A DNA stretch of 64,000 nt from Incurvaria masculella (GCA_946894095.1 OX335649.1:18308001-18372000); one strand, 5' to 3'. Positions 19,432-30,826 are shown, counted from the stretch's first letter. The notes: a model not told the origin generated them from the letters alone. Program-made: numbers and translations.

Positions 19432-20651
19432 GTACGCTTGATCGGTTTCGATGGTAGGGCATGATCCTACCATACACTTATAATCACGATTGTAAAATGC
19501 TGTACGATCAAGACAGCATCATACCAATAATAAAAAAAAAGGAATGGACTAAACATCACTTTCAGAATCGCATCACTGATGCTGATATTCATAGAGAATA
19601 CCTTGTACTTGTCTAAGCCAAAGTATGCCTTCCGACTGTCAGTTTTGACATAAAATGTATGGAAGGAATGCCAAATTTGACAGTTGGTAGCTACACTTTG
19701 CCTAAGCCAAGCACGAGTAAGGTCTGTGAATCTCAGCACGAGCACTTTTATAGAGGCAGGCGGCATAAATAAAACAATTATTTACCGTATTTCTTTGTAA
19801 TCACTAAATTAACGATTATGGCGATGCTGGTACTGATAGCGAACTATAAACATCTTACATCCATTCCTTTTTTTAGCCCTCATCTGTGTGAAAGTTTAAA
19901 TAAGGATCAATAACCATCAACGCCACAGTAGGCATTGGAATTTGCTGGGAAAATTTATGGGTCGATGTCTAATGTGTGGTTAGGGTGATGCCATATGTAC
20001 ATAGCACCCACAATCGTAGAAGATATATAGAGACATTGAAAGAAATATACTGCAATTGTACCATATGAATTTCTTATCATTTATGCGTATTTCTTCAGAT
20101 AAGCGGCTTGATATTCATAAAAGGAAGGGCAGGCATGGTACCTAATTCCTTCGGGAATGCGGTGTGTTGGGCTAATGTCATGGCGGTGGGTGTGGTATTA
20201 GCCACCCATGTCCAGTTACATAAAAAAAAATATGTGTATGAAAGTAAAAAAGAGAAAGAAAATGTTTCCTTTTGAAAGAAAAATTATTTCACTACAATGC
20301 CAGAAAAAACGAGAAACTCCATGACATATTTTTTTTGCTATAACCAACATTATTTCACCCCAGGACTGCCACAAACCGAGCATCAGCGACAACGACATGA
20401 GCTCTGGCTGGCAGTGCGCCGCGTGCCTCACCTCCCAGGGCTTCTCCGTCACCAGCCTCAGCGGGAAGTCATCGCAGAGGTCCTCCCCCACCCGCCTCGC
20501 CCCCTCCGCCTCCGTCAAACTCTCCTCCGGCAGCTCGACCAGCTCCAAGGTAGTGACACCCAACATTAACATCTTCTCGGCCGACAAGCGGCTGCAGATT
20601 ATGAAGAAGAAGGCCGCCAAACAGCATGAGAAGAAGAAACATTCAAAGTGA
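19027..20651 (+). CDS. IntS12: Integrator complex subunit 12 (PHD finger protein)
   Basis: Two exons (19027-19431, 20364-20651) join in phase 0 to 230 residues. Residues 1-50 carry the conserved N-terminal helix region (ELDPAMKLCLKYLHSS), which in other animals is the part needed for Integrator function. A Pro-rich linker follows, then a PHD finger at about 118-160 with Cys4-His-Cys3 ligands: CAVC, ECDAC, YHQDC (spanning the splice junction) and WQCAAC. The tail is Ser-rich and ends in Lys-rich KKKHSK. Integrator cleaves snRNA 3' ends and attenuates mRNA transcription in the nucleus. The ATG is the first in frame after a GC-poor leader. Exon 1 is GC-rich (GCG-heavy codons), unlike its surroundings. 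Drosophila and human proteins are longer, mainly in the tail. Confidence 0.92.
19580..19740. repeat. Hairpin MITE in IntS12 intron (family also at 54617)
   Basis: The arms are TGCTGATATTCAT...CTAAGCCAAAG and the inverse CTTTGCCTAAGCC...GAATCTCAGCA. The same words in the same order occur at 54617-54744. Confidence 0.6.
19916..20000. repeat. Short hairpin repeat (copy a)
   Basis: CATCAACGCCACAGTAGGCATTGG is answered by an inverted half reading near CTAATGTGTGGTTAGGGTGATG. A sister copy lies at 20818-20915, flanking the last IntS12 exon on the other side. Confidence 0.5.
20115..20229 (+). repeat. SINE 3' part with A-rich tail
   Basis: It contains CATGGTACCTAATTCCTTCG, then GGGCTAATGTCATGGCGGTG and GTATTAGCCACCCATGTCCAG, ending in an A run. 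This is the tail of the SINE family seen whole at 57533-57950. It lies in the IntS12 intron just before exon 2. Confidence 0.75.
20364..20651 (+). CDS. IntS12: IntS12 exon 2 (last)
   Basis: The acceptor TTTCACCCCAG precedes GACTGCCACAAACCG (DCHKP), which supplies the missing PHD cysteine. The stop TGA is at 20649-20651. An AATAAA lies at 20999-21004. Confidence 0.92.
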   Translation, partial: DCHKPSISDNDMSSGWQCAACLTSQGFSVTSLSGKSSQRSSPTRLAPSASVKLSSGSSTSSKVVTPNINIFSADKRLQIMKKKAAKQHEKKKHSK

Positions 20652-20817
20652 ATCAATGATGAGATGCAGATAGTGGTTATTTGTTGAGTTGGTAGCTGAT
20701 ATCGGCTGATCTACAGTCAACCTTTATTATCCAATCCAATACTACATGGCTTAAATATTCGAATTAAGCAATTAGCTAATTCAAAGTTTAGACTATGAAA
20801 GTGAATGAGTGTACAAA

Positions 20818-20915
20818 GTGCATCACCCTCCGCGCCACAGTAGACATTGGCATTTGTAAGGAAAACGTATGTGGGTCAAAGTCCAATGTGTGGCGTCTAA
20901 GGTGATGGCGTTTGT
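20818..20915. repeat. Short hairpin repeat (copy b)
   Basis: CATCACCCTCCGCGCCACAGTAG is inverted as CCAATGTGTGGCG...AAGGTGATG. It belongs to the same family as 19916-20000 and lies in the IntS12 3' region. Confidence 0.55.
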
Positions 20916-21244
20916 ACATATATTTATGTCAAGGTTAGCAAGCGCCGAACAGTATTGTTGATAGTGCAAGTCTTAGTTCTGTGCAGTAATGATATAAAAA
21001 TAAATGAACATGGCAAGGGTCTTACTATGTTTAGTGCCGTTGTCATTACACATGGACGGCCGGACGTAGACCACAGTAGTCCAATATTCTTGATGAACGC
21101 TCACACCAGAACAAAAATGTGTTTCCATAGCAACATCAGACAAACATCTCTTCAGTGCCTAGGACTGATAGTCCTACGCACTCGATATTTATGAGTAATC
21201 TTATTTCTTTCTTTCAATATTGTTGTTTTCATTACCACCGAGTT

Positions 21245-21437
21245 CAGAGTAAATCCTGCCTGCGTTGGACCATCACATTGAATAAACTATGGTCGACATG
21301 GCAATGAAAATTGTCCTTGTTTTCAATCTAGTTCAATTCAGTCAGTAAGATCATGGTATGGCACCTAGTTCCCATGTGGTGTGTTAGGCCAATATCATGA
21401 GGGGAGATGTGGTATTAGCCGCCCACATCCAGAAGCC
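21245..21437 (+). repeat. SINE, 3' half (diverged)
   Basis: The order of words (CATCACATTGAATAAACTATGG, CATGGCAATGAAAATTGTCC, CATGGTATGGCACCTAG, GTATTAGCCGCCCACATCCAG) matches the second half of the 57533-57950 SINE. The head is missing. Confidence 0.65.
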
Positions 21438-22166
21438 TTATTCTGCTAATTGATAACTGCGCGTGTTATGTTTGTGTTTTCTGAAAACCGCACGTTTCGC
21501 GCGAAATGGTATTCTACTAGCGCAGTTTGCAAAACGCATGCGTTGTGTTTGTGTTTTGTTCGCAAACTCGTAACGCGCGCTCCATGTTCTCGTGGGCCGT
21601 GTGTTTTGCCGAAAACTTGCGGTTTTGAGAATTCTATTTGTCAAATTCGAAGCATCGCATCGCCGAACTTCGAATATCACTTTTCTACTTTACGTTGGCA
21701 CATCGCTGTCTCTTTCTTTTCGCATGTCATATTTGAGTGAGAAAATAACTGTCAAAATCGTGACAGGTTATTTTACCCTGTAGGCGGCGCGCAAGACAAA
21801 CCACTCCATAGACAATAACAAAACCCGTGTGTAAATTAGCTGAATACCGATTTTTGGAAACCGCACTTGAAACTTAGCGTGTTATGTTTGACGGAAACAT
21901 AACTAATACGCAATGGTTTGAAATTGGACAAATAGCAGAATCGGGCTTCAGATACATTTTATTTTTGTAACAAACTGTCATTACATGTACAGTAAATAGT
22001 ACACAGGCCAGCGAAGTACATAAAAAAAGTGGTAGGGCTGCCTCCATTGTACCGTACCACCTTAAGATCCCTATCACGAAACGTTAACTATAGCAATGGG
22101 TCATACTGGCTCCAAAGAGGAATGCATTCCCGTTCTAAATTGTTTGGAAGATTTTCGAAATGGAGG

Positions 22167-22428
22167 GTTCATAAAAAACCAGCCAAGTGCGAGTCAGAGT
22201 CGCACACAAAGGGTTCTGTAACATGCCAACAAAATCACGATTTTTGTTTTTTTGTTTTTACTATTTGTTGTTATAGCGGCAATAAAAGTACATAATTTGT
22301 GCAAATTTGAAGCATATACCTATTACCGTTTATGAGAAAAGGTCCGCTGACAGACGGAGGGATGACGGGGGCATAGTATAAGGCTCCCGTTGGCACCCTT
22401 TGGGAACGGAGCCCTAAAAACTATCTTG
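22167..22428 (+). repeat. Interspersed repeat of lepidopteran type
   Basis: It starts AAAAAACCAGCCAAGTGCGAGTC, runs through AAGGGTTCTGTAAC and a GACAGACGG block, and ends CCCTTTGGGAACGGAGCCCTAAAAAC. I recognise this word order as a very common repeat of butterfly and moth genomes. A short related piece (GGGTTCCGTACCCAAAGGGTGCCAACGGAAC) lies at 39740-39770. Confidence 0.65.
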
Positions 22429-23325
22429 TCTCTCATCAGAATTGTTCTAAGCCCACTCCGGAAAGGTTTTTGGCCCACTCTAGAATAGTTTTATGGCCAT
22501 TCCGGAATGGGTTTAATCTTACTCCGAGTTAAAGGGTTCTTGGAGTAGATTTATTTTGAGAATGGGGACCGAGAGTAGGAATAGTTGATGAGGAGTGTTA
22601 AAAGGAGTAATAAAACCAGATTAGCAGGTTCTCAGAATGACCCATCGCTAGGTGTAGTTGAGTTAACAGACCAAAGTTACCAGAAATGGCTCAATCAAAA
22701 GATGAACAGACAAAACACGTTGACTTCTAGCAACATTTTTAAGGGGTCTATACATACAATCAGTGTTTTGAGCATCTATTATTAAACTGTATATGCACCC
22801 CTATGAAAAAACCTAGGCATATTTACCAAAAAAAACTTTTATTTTGACTTTCAACCGAAAGTGGTAAGATTGGTCTGTGTTCCATATATCCACATTGATT
22901 ATTATCCACCAGAACGCAGTTGGTTCCACGAACAAAACAGAAATAAAGAATGCAAATTATTTCGTCGAGAAAATCATATGGTTATTTATTTATAGCAAAT
23001 TGAAGCTATATTACATCACAGTATATGACTTTAAAATTAATATACGACACCTAATAAATGCATATCAAGGAATGACAAAACTACTACAAATTACTACGAC
23101 AAACTACTGATTGATATTTTGTACGTTAAATGGTTTTGATATAATGTATCGTTTTCACATTATTTGAAGTTAAATGGTGACAACTGCATTGAAGCATTGT
23201 AATTAGATTTAGGAAATGAGCCAATGACCTTTGTCCATAAAACCAATTTATCTCGATGAATAAATGAAGTAAATTCTGTGTTGGATTTATCATTTTATTA
23301 AAAACACGATGTTTGAATTTAATTT
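22429..23325. other. No gene seen
   Basis: AT-rich sequence with short open frames but no motif, splice signal set or repeat that I recognise. Confidence 0.5.
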
Positions 23326-23690
23326 GAGTGGCTCGTAGCTCAGGGGCGCGGGGACTTGATTTCCATGCCAGAGGTCATGGGTTCGAACCCCGCCCCCATC
23401 ATGCACGACTTTATTTTTTTTTGTGAGTGAGATAAGTGCATTTCGTCTCGAATATGGGCTGTTGAATGGTTCGGAATTCATGAAATATTGAGGAGACCTA
23501 TAGTTCTACGTGTATTCCTACCCGTGGTACCCCCTACTGGGTGGCAGAGGTAAAGCCCATTGCATCGCATTGCATGAAAACATGGTATTTTATGGAAATC
23601 AATGTATTTATGTATGTAGCCGTGTTCATAAAGGAAAGGTCCTGGCACGGCACCTAATTCCTTCAGGAATGCAGTATCATAAAAAATATA
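23326..23690 (+). repeat. SINE with intact tRNA-like head
   Basis: The head GGCTCGTAGCTCAGGGGCGC plus the B box GGGTTCGAACCCC is followed by the family body (GATAAGTGCATTTCGTC, GGTGGCAGAGGTAAAGC, GGCACCTAATTCCTTCAGG). It is interrupted by small deletions and lacks the usual tail. Confidence 0.75.
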
Positions 23691-24299
23691 TAATAGGTCT
23701 ATTAAAAAATAAAGCTGGTCATTTTTCCCTGGAATTTCGGATAAAATGTGGTTTTGAAAGAGCTTCAATCGTAAATTTGACTATTTGGTGATACACAATT
23801 ACATAATTTCTAGCTAACGTTAATTTAACAAACAACATTACGTTGCCCGTTCAACCCTCGCGGGCAGCACAGAGTGGACGCACAATACATTTCAAGGTCA
23901 AGTGGCTGGGTGTGCCTTAGGATTGGGGTTAATTCATGAATTCGGAAATGTAAATGCTAACATCACATAAAGCAGATGAAAAAAATGAGTAACATGCAAA
24001 TCTTGGGACGAGTCATCACAATTTACCAGCCTTATGACTTATGCTATACTTATACCATTTAAAATATATTTTATTTCTGTTAATCGTGGTGTGAGTATAA
24101 TTCAGATATCTATCGCATACACCTTTGGTTTTACTCTTTGAAAAACTAAAACCTGGTTAGCCTGAACGAAAAGAACGGTCTCCCCGTTCTCTCTTATTGA
24201 AACATTTAAAATTCTCAACTCTTCTTACAACTCTTCCAAGCTACAAGATACATATTTTCACCCTTGCTAATACTAAAAACCTGAGGGTACTCAAAAAAC

Positions 24300-24425
24300 C
24301 TGTATCGCAATCGGTCGAAGCAGAACCTTCGACGACACTTTCTTGCCGACAGAGTAGTACAATGGAACAGTCTTCCCAGTAAAGTTGTAAATGCTGTCTC
24401 CATAAATTCCTTCAAAAAATAAACT
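24300..24425 (+). pseudogene. LINE ORF2 C-terminal fragment
   Basis: Plus-strand reading gives RRHFLADRVVQWNSLP followed by SKVVNAVSINSFKK and a stop. This is the usual C-terminal signature of non-LTR reverse transcriptase proteins (ADRVV..WN.LP..VV.A.S.N.FK). No upstream domains are present, so it is a 5'-truncated insertion. Confidence 0.6.
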
Positions 24426-24513
24426 GGACAATCATATAGAACATAAAAAAATAGTAATAAACAAATAAGTTTTGTGATATTATCAATAATAATTTGATAT
24501 TAAAAATTGCTCC

Positions 24514-24741
24514 TCATTCGGTCTTCCGGAGCTGTTCGCTGCTGATCTCCATGGACTGCAGCCAGTGGCGGAGTTCAGGAGGGCAGTCGAGGGGCGCGGC
24601 GCCCTCCAGCCCCTGGAAGAGCGTGGTCGTGTCGATGCCCACCAGCGTCGTGCGCGAGAGTACCACGGCCCGGACGAACTCGTCACGCAGCGTGACGAAC
24701 TTGTGCTCCAAATAAATCATGTTTGTCTCGCAGTATAGCAT
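24514..24741 (-). CDS. THEM6-like gene A, last exon
   Basis: 75 codons plus stop, starting in phase 0 after a clean acceptor. It contains [12 protein letters not shown] and [17 protein letters not shown], the conserved THEM6 ending (W..S.E.SS..LR). Confidence 0.8.
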   Translation of the reverse strand: MLYCETNMIYLEHKFVTLRDEFVRAVVLSRTTLVGIDTTTLFQGLEGAAPLDCPPELRHWLQSMEISSEQLRKTE

Positions 24742-25998
24742 CTGATAAAACATTTGATTACTTATTAGTCTGAAAAATAATGCGAAACTGAAGAAAACTT
24801 TGGGACATCTAGGGAATTGTTAATGGATAAACAGCTCTCAAATTGCGGCGTGAGTGTGGGAGACATCTCCTTATGGCAATACGGTGGCTTGTCGACGAGT
24901 ATCCAACAGCAAGAAATATATGGTTAGAATATCATGCAGGAAATAATTTAGTTGATACTGGTGTGAAACTGATTAACACAAATGTACATACTATCCTTGA
25001 TTATGAATATTGGAATTTCCCAATTTTCATTTCATTTCATTTCTAATATCCATTCACACATAAATACCATTACACTGATTCCGTGGAGGGGTAGGCAGCG
25101 TTGAAAGTGAGCTATAGGCTATGATCACAGCATACTTTCAATTCCTCTATGGGTGTCTAGTATCTGTTCACACATGCTCCAAAATTACGGGTGCTACGTA
25201 CCTGACCTTTACACACTACTGTATCAAGGTATATTAATCTAGGCTGCTCTGGCACAACAGTTCCACATACTTCCGATCAATTAATTATTTTGGTCATTCG
25301 TTCGGCACTGACTTTTCAAAAACCATAATGTAAATTGACCCGTAACCTAAAAAGGTTTGCTTAGTCACTAATCATAAACACTAGTATGCATAATAGCATA
25401 GATTATAATATATAGGAAAACATGCTTTTTAAATGAGAAGCGATCCAAAATAAACTTGACACCTGTTGATTCTAATAAAATTATTTATTCTATGACTTCA
25501 ACACACATCATAAGCAGTTGATGACGGGCAAAGGTGTTGGGTTAGGTTAGGTTAGGTTAGATTTTCTGCAGAGTTCAGCACGGCGGGTCTATTACATATT
25601 GCCTGCCATTTCCTGCACATACATTTCTCTTACTCAATGAATGTTTGCATAAAAAGTATGTATGCAACTGCACAAATAATGGATACAGACACGTTTATCA
25701 GGCTGCGCCTCATATAAATAGCAAATTAGCACTCGTGTTTTTACTCTTGGTTACGACACAGTGGGATAAATACCTATTCTCACCTTAGTCTCCACCTTGT
25801 AGGGCGCGAAGATGGGAATGGACCTCCTGTATCTGATGTTGGAGGCGCCCAACAATCCCTGGGCCCCCAGCTTCATGCACCGCATGTAGAGACCAGTGCG
25901 ATTGAAGAAGTGGATGCGTGCAAAGTCCAGCTCGCGTAAGTAGCGAGCATTGTTCATGTGATTAAGAAAAAAATCCACATCCTGGGTCGTGCATACAC
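24514..25998 (-). CDS. THEM6-like hotdog (thioesterase-superfamily) protein, C-terminal two exons
   Basis: The exons are 25998-25784 (acceptor TTTTTTTGTCGACAG, donor ACTAAG|GTGAGA) and 24741-24514 (acceptor TTTTATCAG, stop TGA). They join in phase 0. The product reads [20 protein letters not shown], then [11 protein letters not shown], and later [20 protein letters not shown] and [12 protein letters not shown]. These are the landmarks of THEM6/UPF0670-type proteins, whose HMNN(A/S)RYLRE segment begins the hotdog fold. THEM6 proteins are membrane-anchored in the ER, and their enzymatic activity is poorly defined. The N-terminal exon with the membrane anchor was not found. It should lie to the right, beyond the LINE at 26.6-32.7 kb or before it. 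Confidence 0.8.
25541..25561 (+). repeat. Interstitial telomere-type repeat (TTAGG)n
   Basis: About four TTAGG units in a row, the telomere unit of most insects, inside the intron of THEM6-like gene A. It is too short to be functional. Confidence 0.8.
25784..25998 (-). CDS. THEM6-like gene A, hotdog exon
   Basis: Two bases finish a Gly codon, then 71 codons follow, with [15 protein letters not shown] near the start and [12 protein letters not shown] at the end. Everything expected of the core is present. Confidence 0.8.
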
Positions 25999-26084
25999 CT
26001 GTCGACAAAAAAATTTGCTTGCACAACTCTTGCTTTCCATGAAAGTTTGAAAAAGTAAAGAGAATATTGTCATGAGGGAGAATA

Positions 26085-26260
26085 CCTTAACCCCAGCACC
26101 TCGTAGAGGAAGGGGACCTGCAGTTTTACATGGATTCCGAGCCATAGAACAGTTGGCATTCGTGACGAAACGCACTTATACAACTCGGAAAGAGAAATAA
26201 AGTGTTGACCTCTGGCATAGAAGGCTAGTCCCCGCGCCCCTGAGCTACGAATTACTGGGG
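26085..26260 (-). repeat. SINE fragment
   Basis: The words CTGCAGTTTTACATGGATTCCGAG, GTGACGAAACGCACTTAT and CCCCGCGCCCCTGAGCTACGA correspond to the head half of the SINE in minus orientation. It lies just upstream of the THEM6-like hotdog exon. Confidence 0.7.
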
Positions 26261-26747
26261 ATGCATCATAAAGTCCAAAAAGCACAAGGTCCAAAACACA
26301 TACCGTCCAAAATACTTACGAATACGGATATTTTTAATTGGGTTAGGTTAGATTATATGCATTTTACAATACACAAGAAAATTACATACTTTTGCGACGT
26401 TCTGGGTTTTGGACTTTATGAAGGCGACCGGAATTACTTACCATAGATTTGTGTTTTTTCATTTATTCCGACCTTTTTCTGTATCCATGCAGTGCCCAAC
26501 GTAACAACAAATTTTATAAAATAATTCACATCCACAAATATGTAACATAGCAATATTATTAACAAAAACATTGTAATCGTTTTAAGCCGGAATTTTTCTT
26601 CTTCTTCTTCTTTTTAGGGTCCTACTTTTGGGTCCCTTTTAATGGCTTTCGTGCATCTAACACATTTCGCCAATGTCAAAGTTCATAGCTATATACAAAT
26701 AGTGTAAAAGGTTCTGAAATTAGTTGCCAACGAAACATAAAAGAAAA

Positions 26748-29700
26748 TCATAATTTAAGATCATTTGCACTGATAAATGAAGCAAGTAACTTTAGAATTT
26801 TAAAGTTAGATGAAGAGAGCAAGCAATTAATATTGGTAGGAAGAGGAATTTGGAGTAGAGGAAGGTAATCGTATAAAGGAGCAGTTTTATTAATAAGAGG
26901 ACAACAGAAAAATATATGTTCCAAATTCCCGTCATCAAGGCCACATTCGCACACTGATGAGTCTTTAATATGAAGTCTAGCCAAATGAACAGGGGAACAG
27001 CAGTGGCCTATTCTAAGGCGGCAAATAATAGAAGTTGAAGATTTATTAATTTTGATACGATGAAACCAAGGCTTAGCAGGGATGTTAGGCTGGATCTTGG
27101 CGTAATTTGAACCCTTAAATCTACTAGAGTTAGCCCACAATTTGGTCCAATTTTCAGTAAGAGATTTTTTTTGAAAAGCAATTAAATCATGTGGGTAGTT
27201 TCTATATGGGATTTTATCCCCTCGCAGAACAGCTTGTTTAGCAAGATCATCTACCCGGTGATTGGGCAGGATGCCTGAGTGAGACGGAATCCATGCAAAG
27301 ACTATTTGTTTGTCCGGGTTATTGTAGAGAATGTCTTTAATGGAAAAAGGAATAGGATTTTGTGTGTTAGAATGAAAGGGGTTCTGAGTGAGAGATTGAA
27401 GAGCACTACGGGAATCAGAAAATATTATAAATTTATTAGATTTTTTTAATAATAATGAAAACTTGACTGCCTCCAGTAATGCCGTTGATTCACCAGTGAA
27501 AACTGATGACTCTGGAGGGCATTTAATTAGTTGGTAGATGTTGCTGTTCTTATGAAATACTGCAGCTCCAACACTGCCTTCCTCCGTGAGTTTGGAGGCA
27601 TCAGTAAAAATATACTCCCACCCTTCCCAGTTTTCAGATAGGATGGAATGAAAGACTTCATTAGCATTTGGAGACTCTTTTTCAATGCCAAAAAAAGGAA
27701 TTACTTCTACATTGCTCGTAACTACTTGAAAAGGGTATGAAAACATTGGTAAGGAGTTAGAACGGAATACTGGAGCCTTGACATTATTGAACTTACGATA
27801 ACTTTTTACAAGTCTGGTGGGAGCCTTTTTTTCCCAATATTTCGCAGTATGAGAAAATCGGGATAGTAAATTTAGTTTCGGAATTATTGGATGATGTAAG
27901 AAATAGCTTGCCCTGAACAAGAAACGATCAGCCAAGAACTGACGGCGAAAATAAAGAGGAGGTTCAACGCATTCTACTTGCAGAGCATTTATAGGACTTG
28001 ATTTCATGGCACCTGTTATAATACGCAGGCATTTGTTTTGGATAATGTTAAGCTTATTAAGAGCAGTTCTATTGCAGGGTTCTAAAATATAGGAACCGTA
28101 ATCCAAATGACTTCGTATTATTGCATTGTACAATAACTTGAGGTAGTATGGATGAGCTCCCCACCAAACCCCAGCTAGAGTGCGTATAATGTTAATATTT
28201 TTTTCACATTTTTTTATTACATAATTTAGATGAGAGACACCTGTCATTTTTGAATCCAGGATTATGCCAAGGAATTTAGTTTGAATATGTAATGGAATAA
28301 TTGTATTGTTGTATGTGATAGTGATAGTGGGTACAATTCTTTTTCTACTGAATACTACTATAGAGCTCTTTTGGGCTGACAGTTCCAACCCATGTTCAGT
28401 TAACCATGTGTTCAAAGATCTTAGCGAGTATTCAATTTGTTCAGCTCCTTTAGGAATAGATTTATGGGGTGAGTATATTAGTAAATCATCCGCATATTGC
28501 AGGACACGTGAAAAGGAGTTTATTGATCTGTCAAGATCATGGGTGTAAATATTATAAAGTAAAGGACTGAGAACAGAGCCTTGTGGTAAACCTTTCCAGA
28601 TTATTCTAGAGTCGTTTGATTGTTCCTCTACTCTTAACATTATTGTTCTTTGAGATAATATATTAAAAATATATGCAACAATTTTTTCTGGTATATGTAG
28701 ATTTAGCATTTTTTGTTTGAGCTTTGGTAGGAGGACATTATCGTAAGCTGCAGATATGTCTAGGAATGCAGCCACAACAGACTCGTCCCGAGAAAAAGAA
28801 AGTCGAATATCGGTAGTGAAAATCCCCAAACTATCCATTGTACTTCTGCTTTTCCTAAATCCATATTGTGTTTTAGCAAGAAGTTCTCTGTGTTCCACGA
28901 ACCATTCTAAACGGTTTTTGATTAAATGTTCTGTAATTTTGCATAAGGTAGAAGACAGAGCAATCGGACGGTAAGAGGAACCATCATTGGGGTCTTTACC
29001 AGATTTCAGGATTGGAATGATTATTTGAGTTTTCCAGGAGTCAGGAATTACCCCATAGTCAAAGAAGAAATTAATGATTTGTAAAAAGTATTCAAGGGTT
29101 GTATCTCTCGATTTAACCAGAAAAGAATAAGGAATCCCATCCAGCCCTGGGGAAGAATCCTTAACATGATTCAAAACAATTTTGAGTTCTTTTAATGAAA
29201 ATGGAACCTCCATGGGAGTACAACCTCCAACAAATGAATAAAGGGACGGGAGTTCATCTTCTGTAGGGGCGGATGGGGGGGCTAGCTTATTTAGGAATGA
29301 GTCTTTCCATGAAGCCGATGAAGGTATTGAAGCACTGTCTTCCGTGAAAACAGAACGGTACCTTTTAATATTGCGCCAAACTAATGAAGATGAAGTGTTA
29401 GGTGAGAGAGAAAGGCAAAAATTTTGCCATCCATTACGTTTTTTATTTTTAAGAGTACATTTAGTAACTGCTTGAATTTTGCGTAAATTTAAAAAGTTTT
29501 CATCAGTCATAAACTCTTCATATAAAGTTTCGGCATAGGAACGGTCACGAACAGATTTGGTACATTCGGAATCCCACCATGGAGGAGAAAGGCGATGATT
29601 TTTTGATGTATTTTTGAGCGGAATAATTTGATCTGCTGTGCTTATCAATAATGATGTAAATTTGGAGTAACAATGTAAAACATTGTCTAAGGTAACGATC

Positions 29701-30485
29701 GGCAGACTAGACATCTCCTCTTCTACTTTCAGACTGAACGTCACCCAATCAGCTTCATTCAAGCGATATTTAAGAAGAGGGGATTTATTTATGGAAGGAG
29801 GGGCCTGACAAGGAATATTTATAATAATGGGAAAATGATCGCTGCCGTGAGAAAATTTGGATATTTTCCATGAAAGACGGGCAGCCAGATCTGGAGTGCA
29901 AAGAGTCAGATCCACTGCACTCGGATTCTGATTCGGGGGAGTCCGTCTTGTGGGTGAACCATCATTCAGAAGGCATATGTTGTATTCATCTAGTAGTTCA
30001 ATCAATTTATTGCCTTGGTGGTCACAATTTGCAGACCCCCACACGGAGTGATGAGAATTAAAATCGCCTAAAACCACATAAGGCTTGCGGATGGATTGAA
30101 AAATAGATTTAATAAATCGAGTGGTTGAGAGCGTAGGAGACGATACATATACCGAAACAAATGTTATATTGTCTGCCATAACGGCAACAACATTTATACC
30201 ATCAACTCGGGCAGGAAGAGTGAGGGAAGAAAATGGAATTTTTTTGTTGATGAACAGGGCGCAACCCCCATATCCATCAGCTCGGTCATCTCTGAAGCTA
30301 ACATATCCTGAAATCTTAAAGTGGGTTGATGGCTTTAACCAGGTTTCAGAAATTGCTATAACGATAGGGTGATGTTTATTGATAAGGTGGAGTAAATCAG
30401 ATTTATTTTTGATTAAGCTACGACAATTCCACTGAATTATTGTAGAAGACATTCTGATGAAATGAAGCGAGATGAATGCATTCAA
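26748..30485 (-). CDS. I-clade LINE ORF2 protein: endonuclease, RT, RNase H
   Basis: 1245 residues, uninterrupted; the true start is probably the Met of MSSTIIQWNCRSL (30452). The APE-like endonuclease shows WNCRSL, ISETWL, LGDFNSHH and SDHFPI within the first 220 residues. RT shows QYGFRKSRST, FLDISAAYDNV, LPQGSVLSPLLYNI and the catalytic QYADDLLIYS at about 660. RNase H at about 955-1090 shows FTDASK, GESTALLEA, FSDSRSALQSL and WIPSHSGI. A Cys/His motif follows (CECGLDDGNLEHIFFCC). It nicks the target and reverse-transcribes the LINE RNA. All catalytic residues that I can place are present. Confidence 0.92.
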   Translation of the reverse strand: MNAFISLHFIRMSSTIIQWNCRSLIKNKSDLLHLINKHHPIVIAISETWLKPSTHFKISGYVSFRDDRADGYGGCALFINKKIPFSSLTLPARVDGINVVAVMADNITFVSVYVSSPTLSTTRFIKSIFQSIRKPYVVLGDFNSHHSVWGSANCDHQGNKLIELLDEYNICLLNDGSPTRRTPPNQNPSAVDLTLCTPDLAARLSWKISKFSHGSDHFPIIINIPCQAPPSINKSPLLKYRLNEADWVTFSLKVEEEMSSLPIVTLDNVLHCYSKFTSLLISTADQIIPLKNTSKNHRLSPPWWDSECTKSVRDRSYAETLYEEFMTDENFLNLRKIQAVTKCTLKNKKRNGWQNFCLSLSPNTSSSLVWRNIKRYRSVFTEDSASIPSSASWKDSFLNKLAPPSAPTEDELPSLYSFVGGCTPMEVPFSLKELKIVLNHVKDSSPGLDGIPYSFLVKSRDTTLEYFLQIINFFFDYGVIPDSWKTQIIIPILKSGKDPNDGSSYRPIALSSTLCKITEHLIKNRLEWFVEHRELLAKTQYGFRKSRSTMDSLGIFTTDIRLSFSRDESVVAAFLDISAAYDNVLLPKLKQKMLNLHIPEKIVAYIFNILSQRTIMLRVEEQSNDSRIIWKGLPQGSVLSPLLYNIYTHDLDRSINSFSRVLQYADDLLIYSPHKSIPKGAEQIEYSLRSLNTWLTEHGLELSAQKSSIVVFSRKRIVPTITITYNNTIIPLHIQTKFLGIILDSKMTGVSHLNYVIKKCEKNINIIRTLAGVWWGAHPYYLKLLYNAIIRSHLDYGSYILEPCNRTALNKLNIIQNKCLRIITGAMKSSPINALQVECVEPPLYFRRQFLADRFLFRASYFLHHPIIPKLNLLSRFSHTAKYWEKKAPTRLVKSYRKFNNVKAPVFRSNSLPMFSYPFQVVTSNVEVIPFFGIEKESPNANEVFHSILSENWEGWEYIFTDASKLTEEGSVGAAVFHKNSNIYQLIKCPPESSVFTGESTALLEAVKFSLLLKKSNKFIIFSDSRSALQSLTQNPFHSNTQNPIPFSIKDILYNNPDKQIVFAWIPSHSGILPNHRVDDLAKQAVLRGDKIPYRNYPHDLIAFQKKSLTENWTKLWANSSRFKGSNYAKIQPNIPAKPWFHRIKINKSSTSIICRLRIGHCCSPVHLARLHIKDSSVCECGLDDGNLEHIFFCCPLINKTAPLYDYLPLLQIPLPTNINCLLSSSNFKILKLLASFISANDLKL

Positions 30486-30826
30486 ACTTGACCCTATAAA
30501 AATTAAAGAAAGCTAAGTTGCAGATAAAAAAAATTTTTGCCAAATGTTCTGCTACCATGCAGTAATAAATTTTGTGGTCGAAAAATCTGCTAGAGCTTTT
30601 TTTAATGACATAAAGAGGATTTTTTATTAAAACAATCCAAACATTGGTACAAAAATCTGCTGGTCGCAGATATATATTTTTGGAGCCAAATATTCTGCTA
30701 CAACGCAGGTAATAAATTTGGATGCCGAAATATTTTTTATATATTGTCTTTTGGATAAGTAAAATAATATTGTTGAAGAAATTAAAATTTAAAGTGTAAA
30801 TTGAAAAGTTCATATTGGATAAGAAG

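Noticed and set aside
25954..26175. Frame continuing upstream of the THEM6-like hotdog exon as its first exon
   Set aside because: It reads through a strong acceptor and a SINE in a frame other than the hotdog frame.
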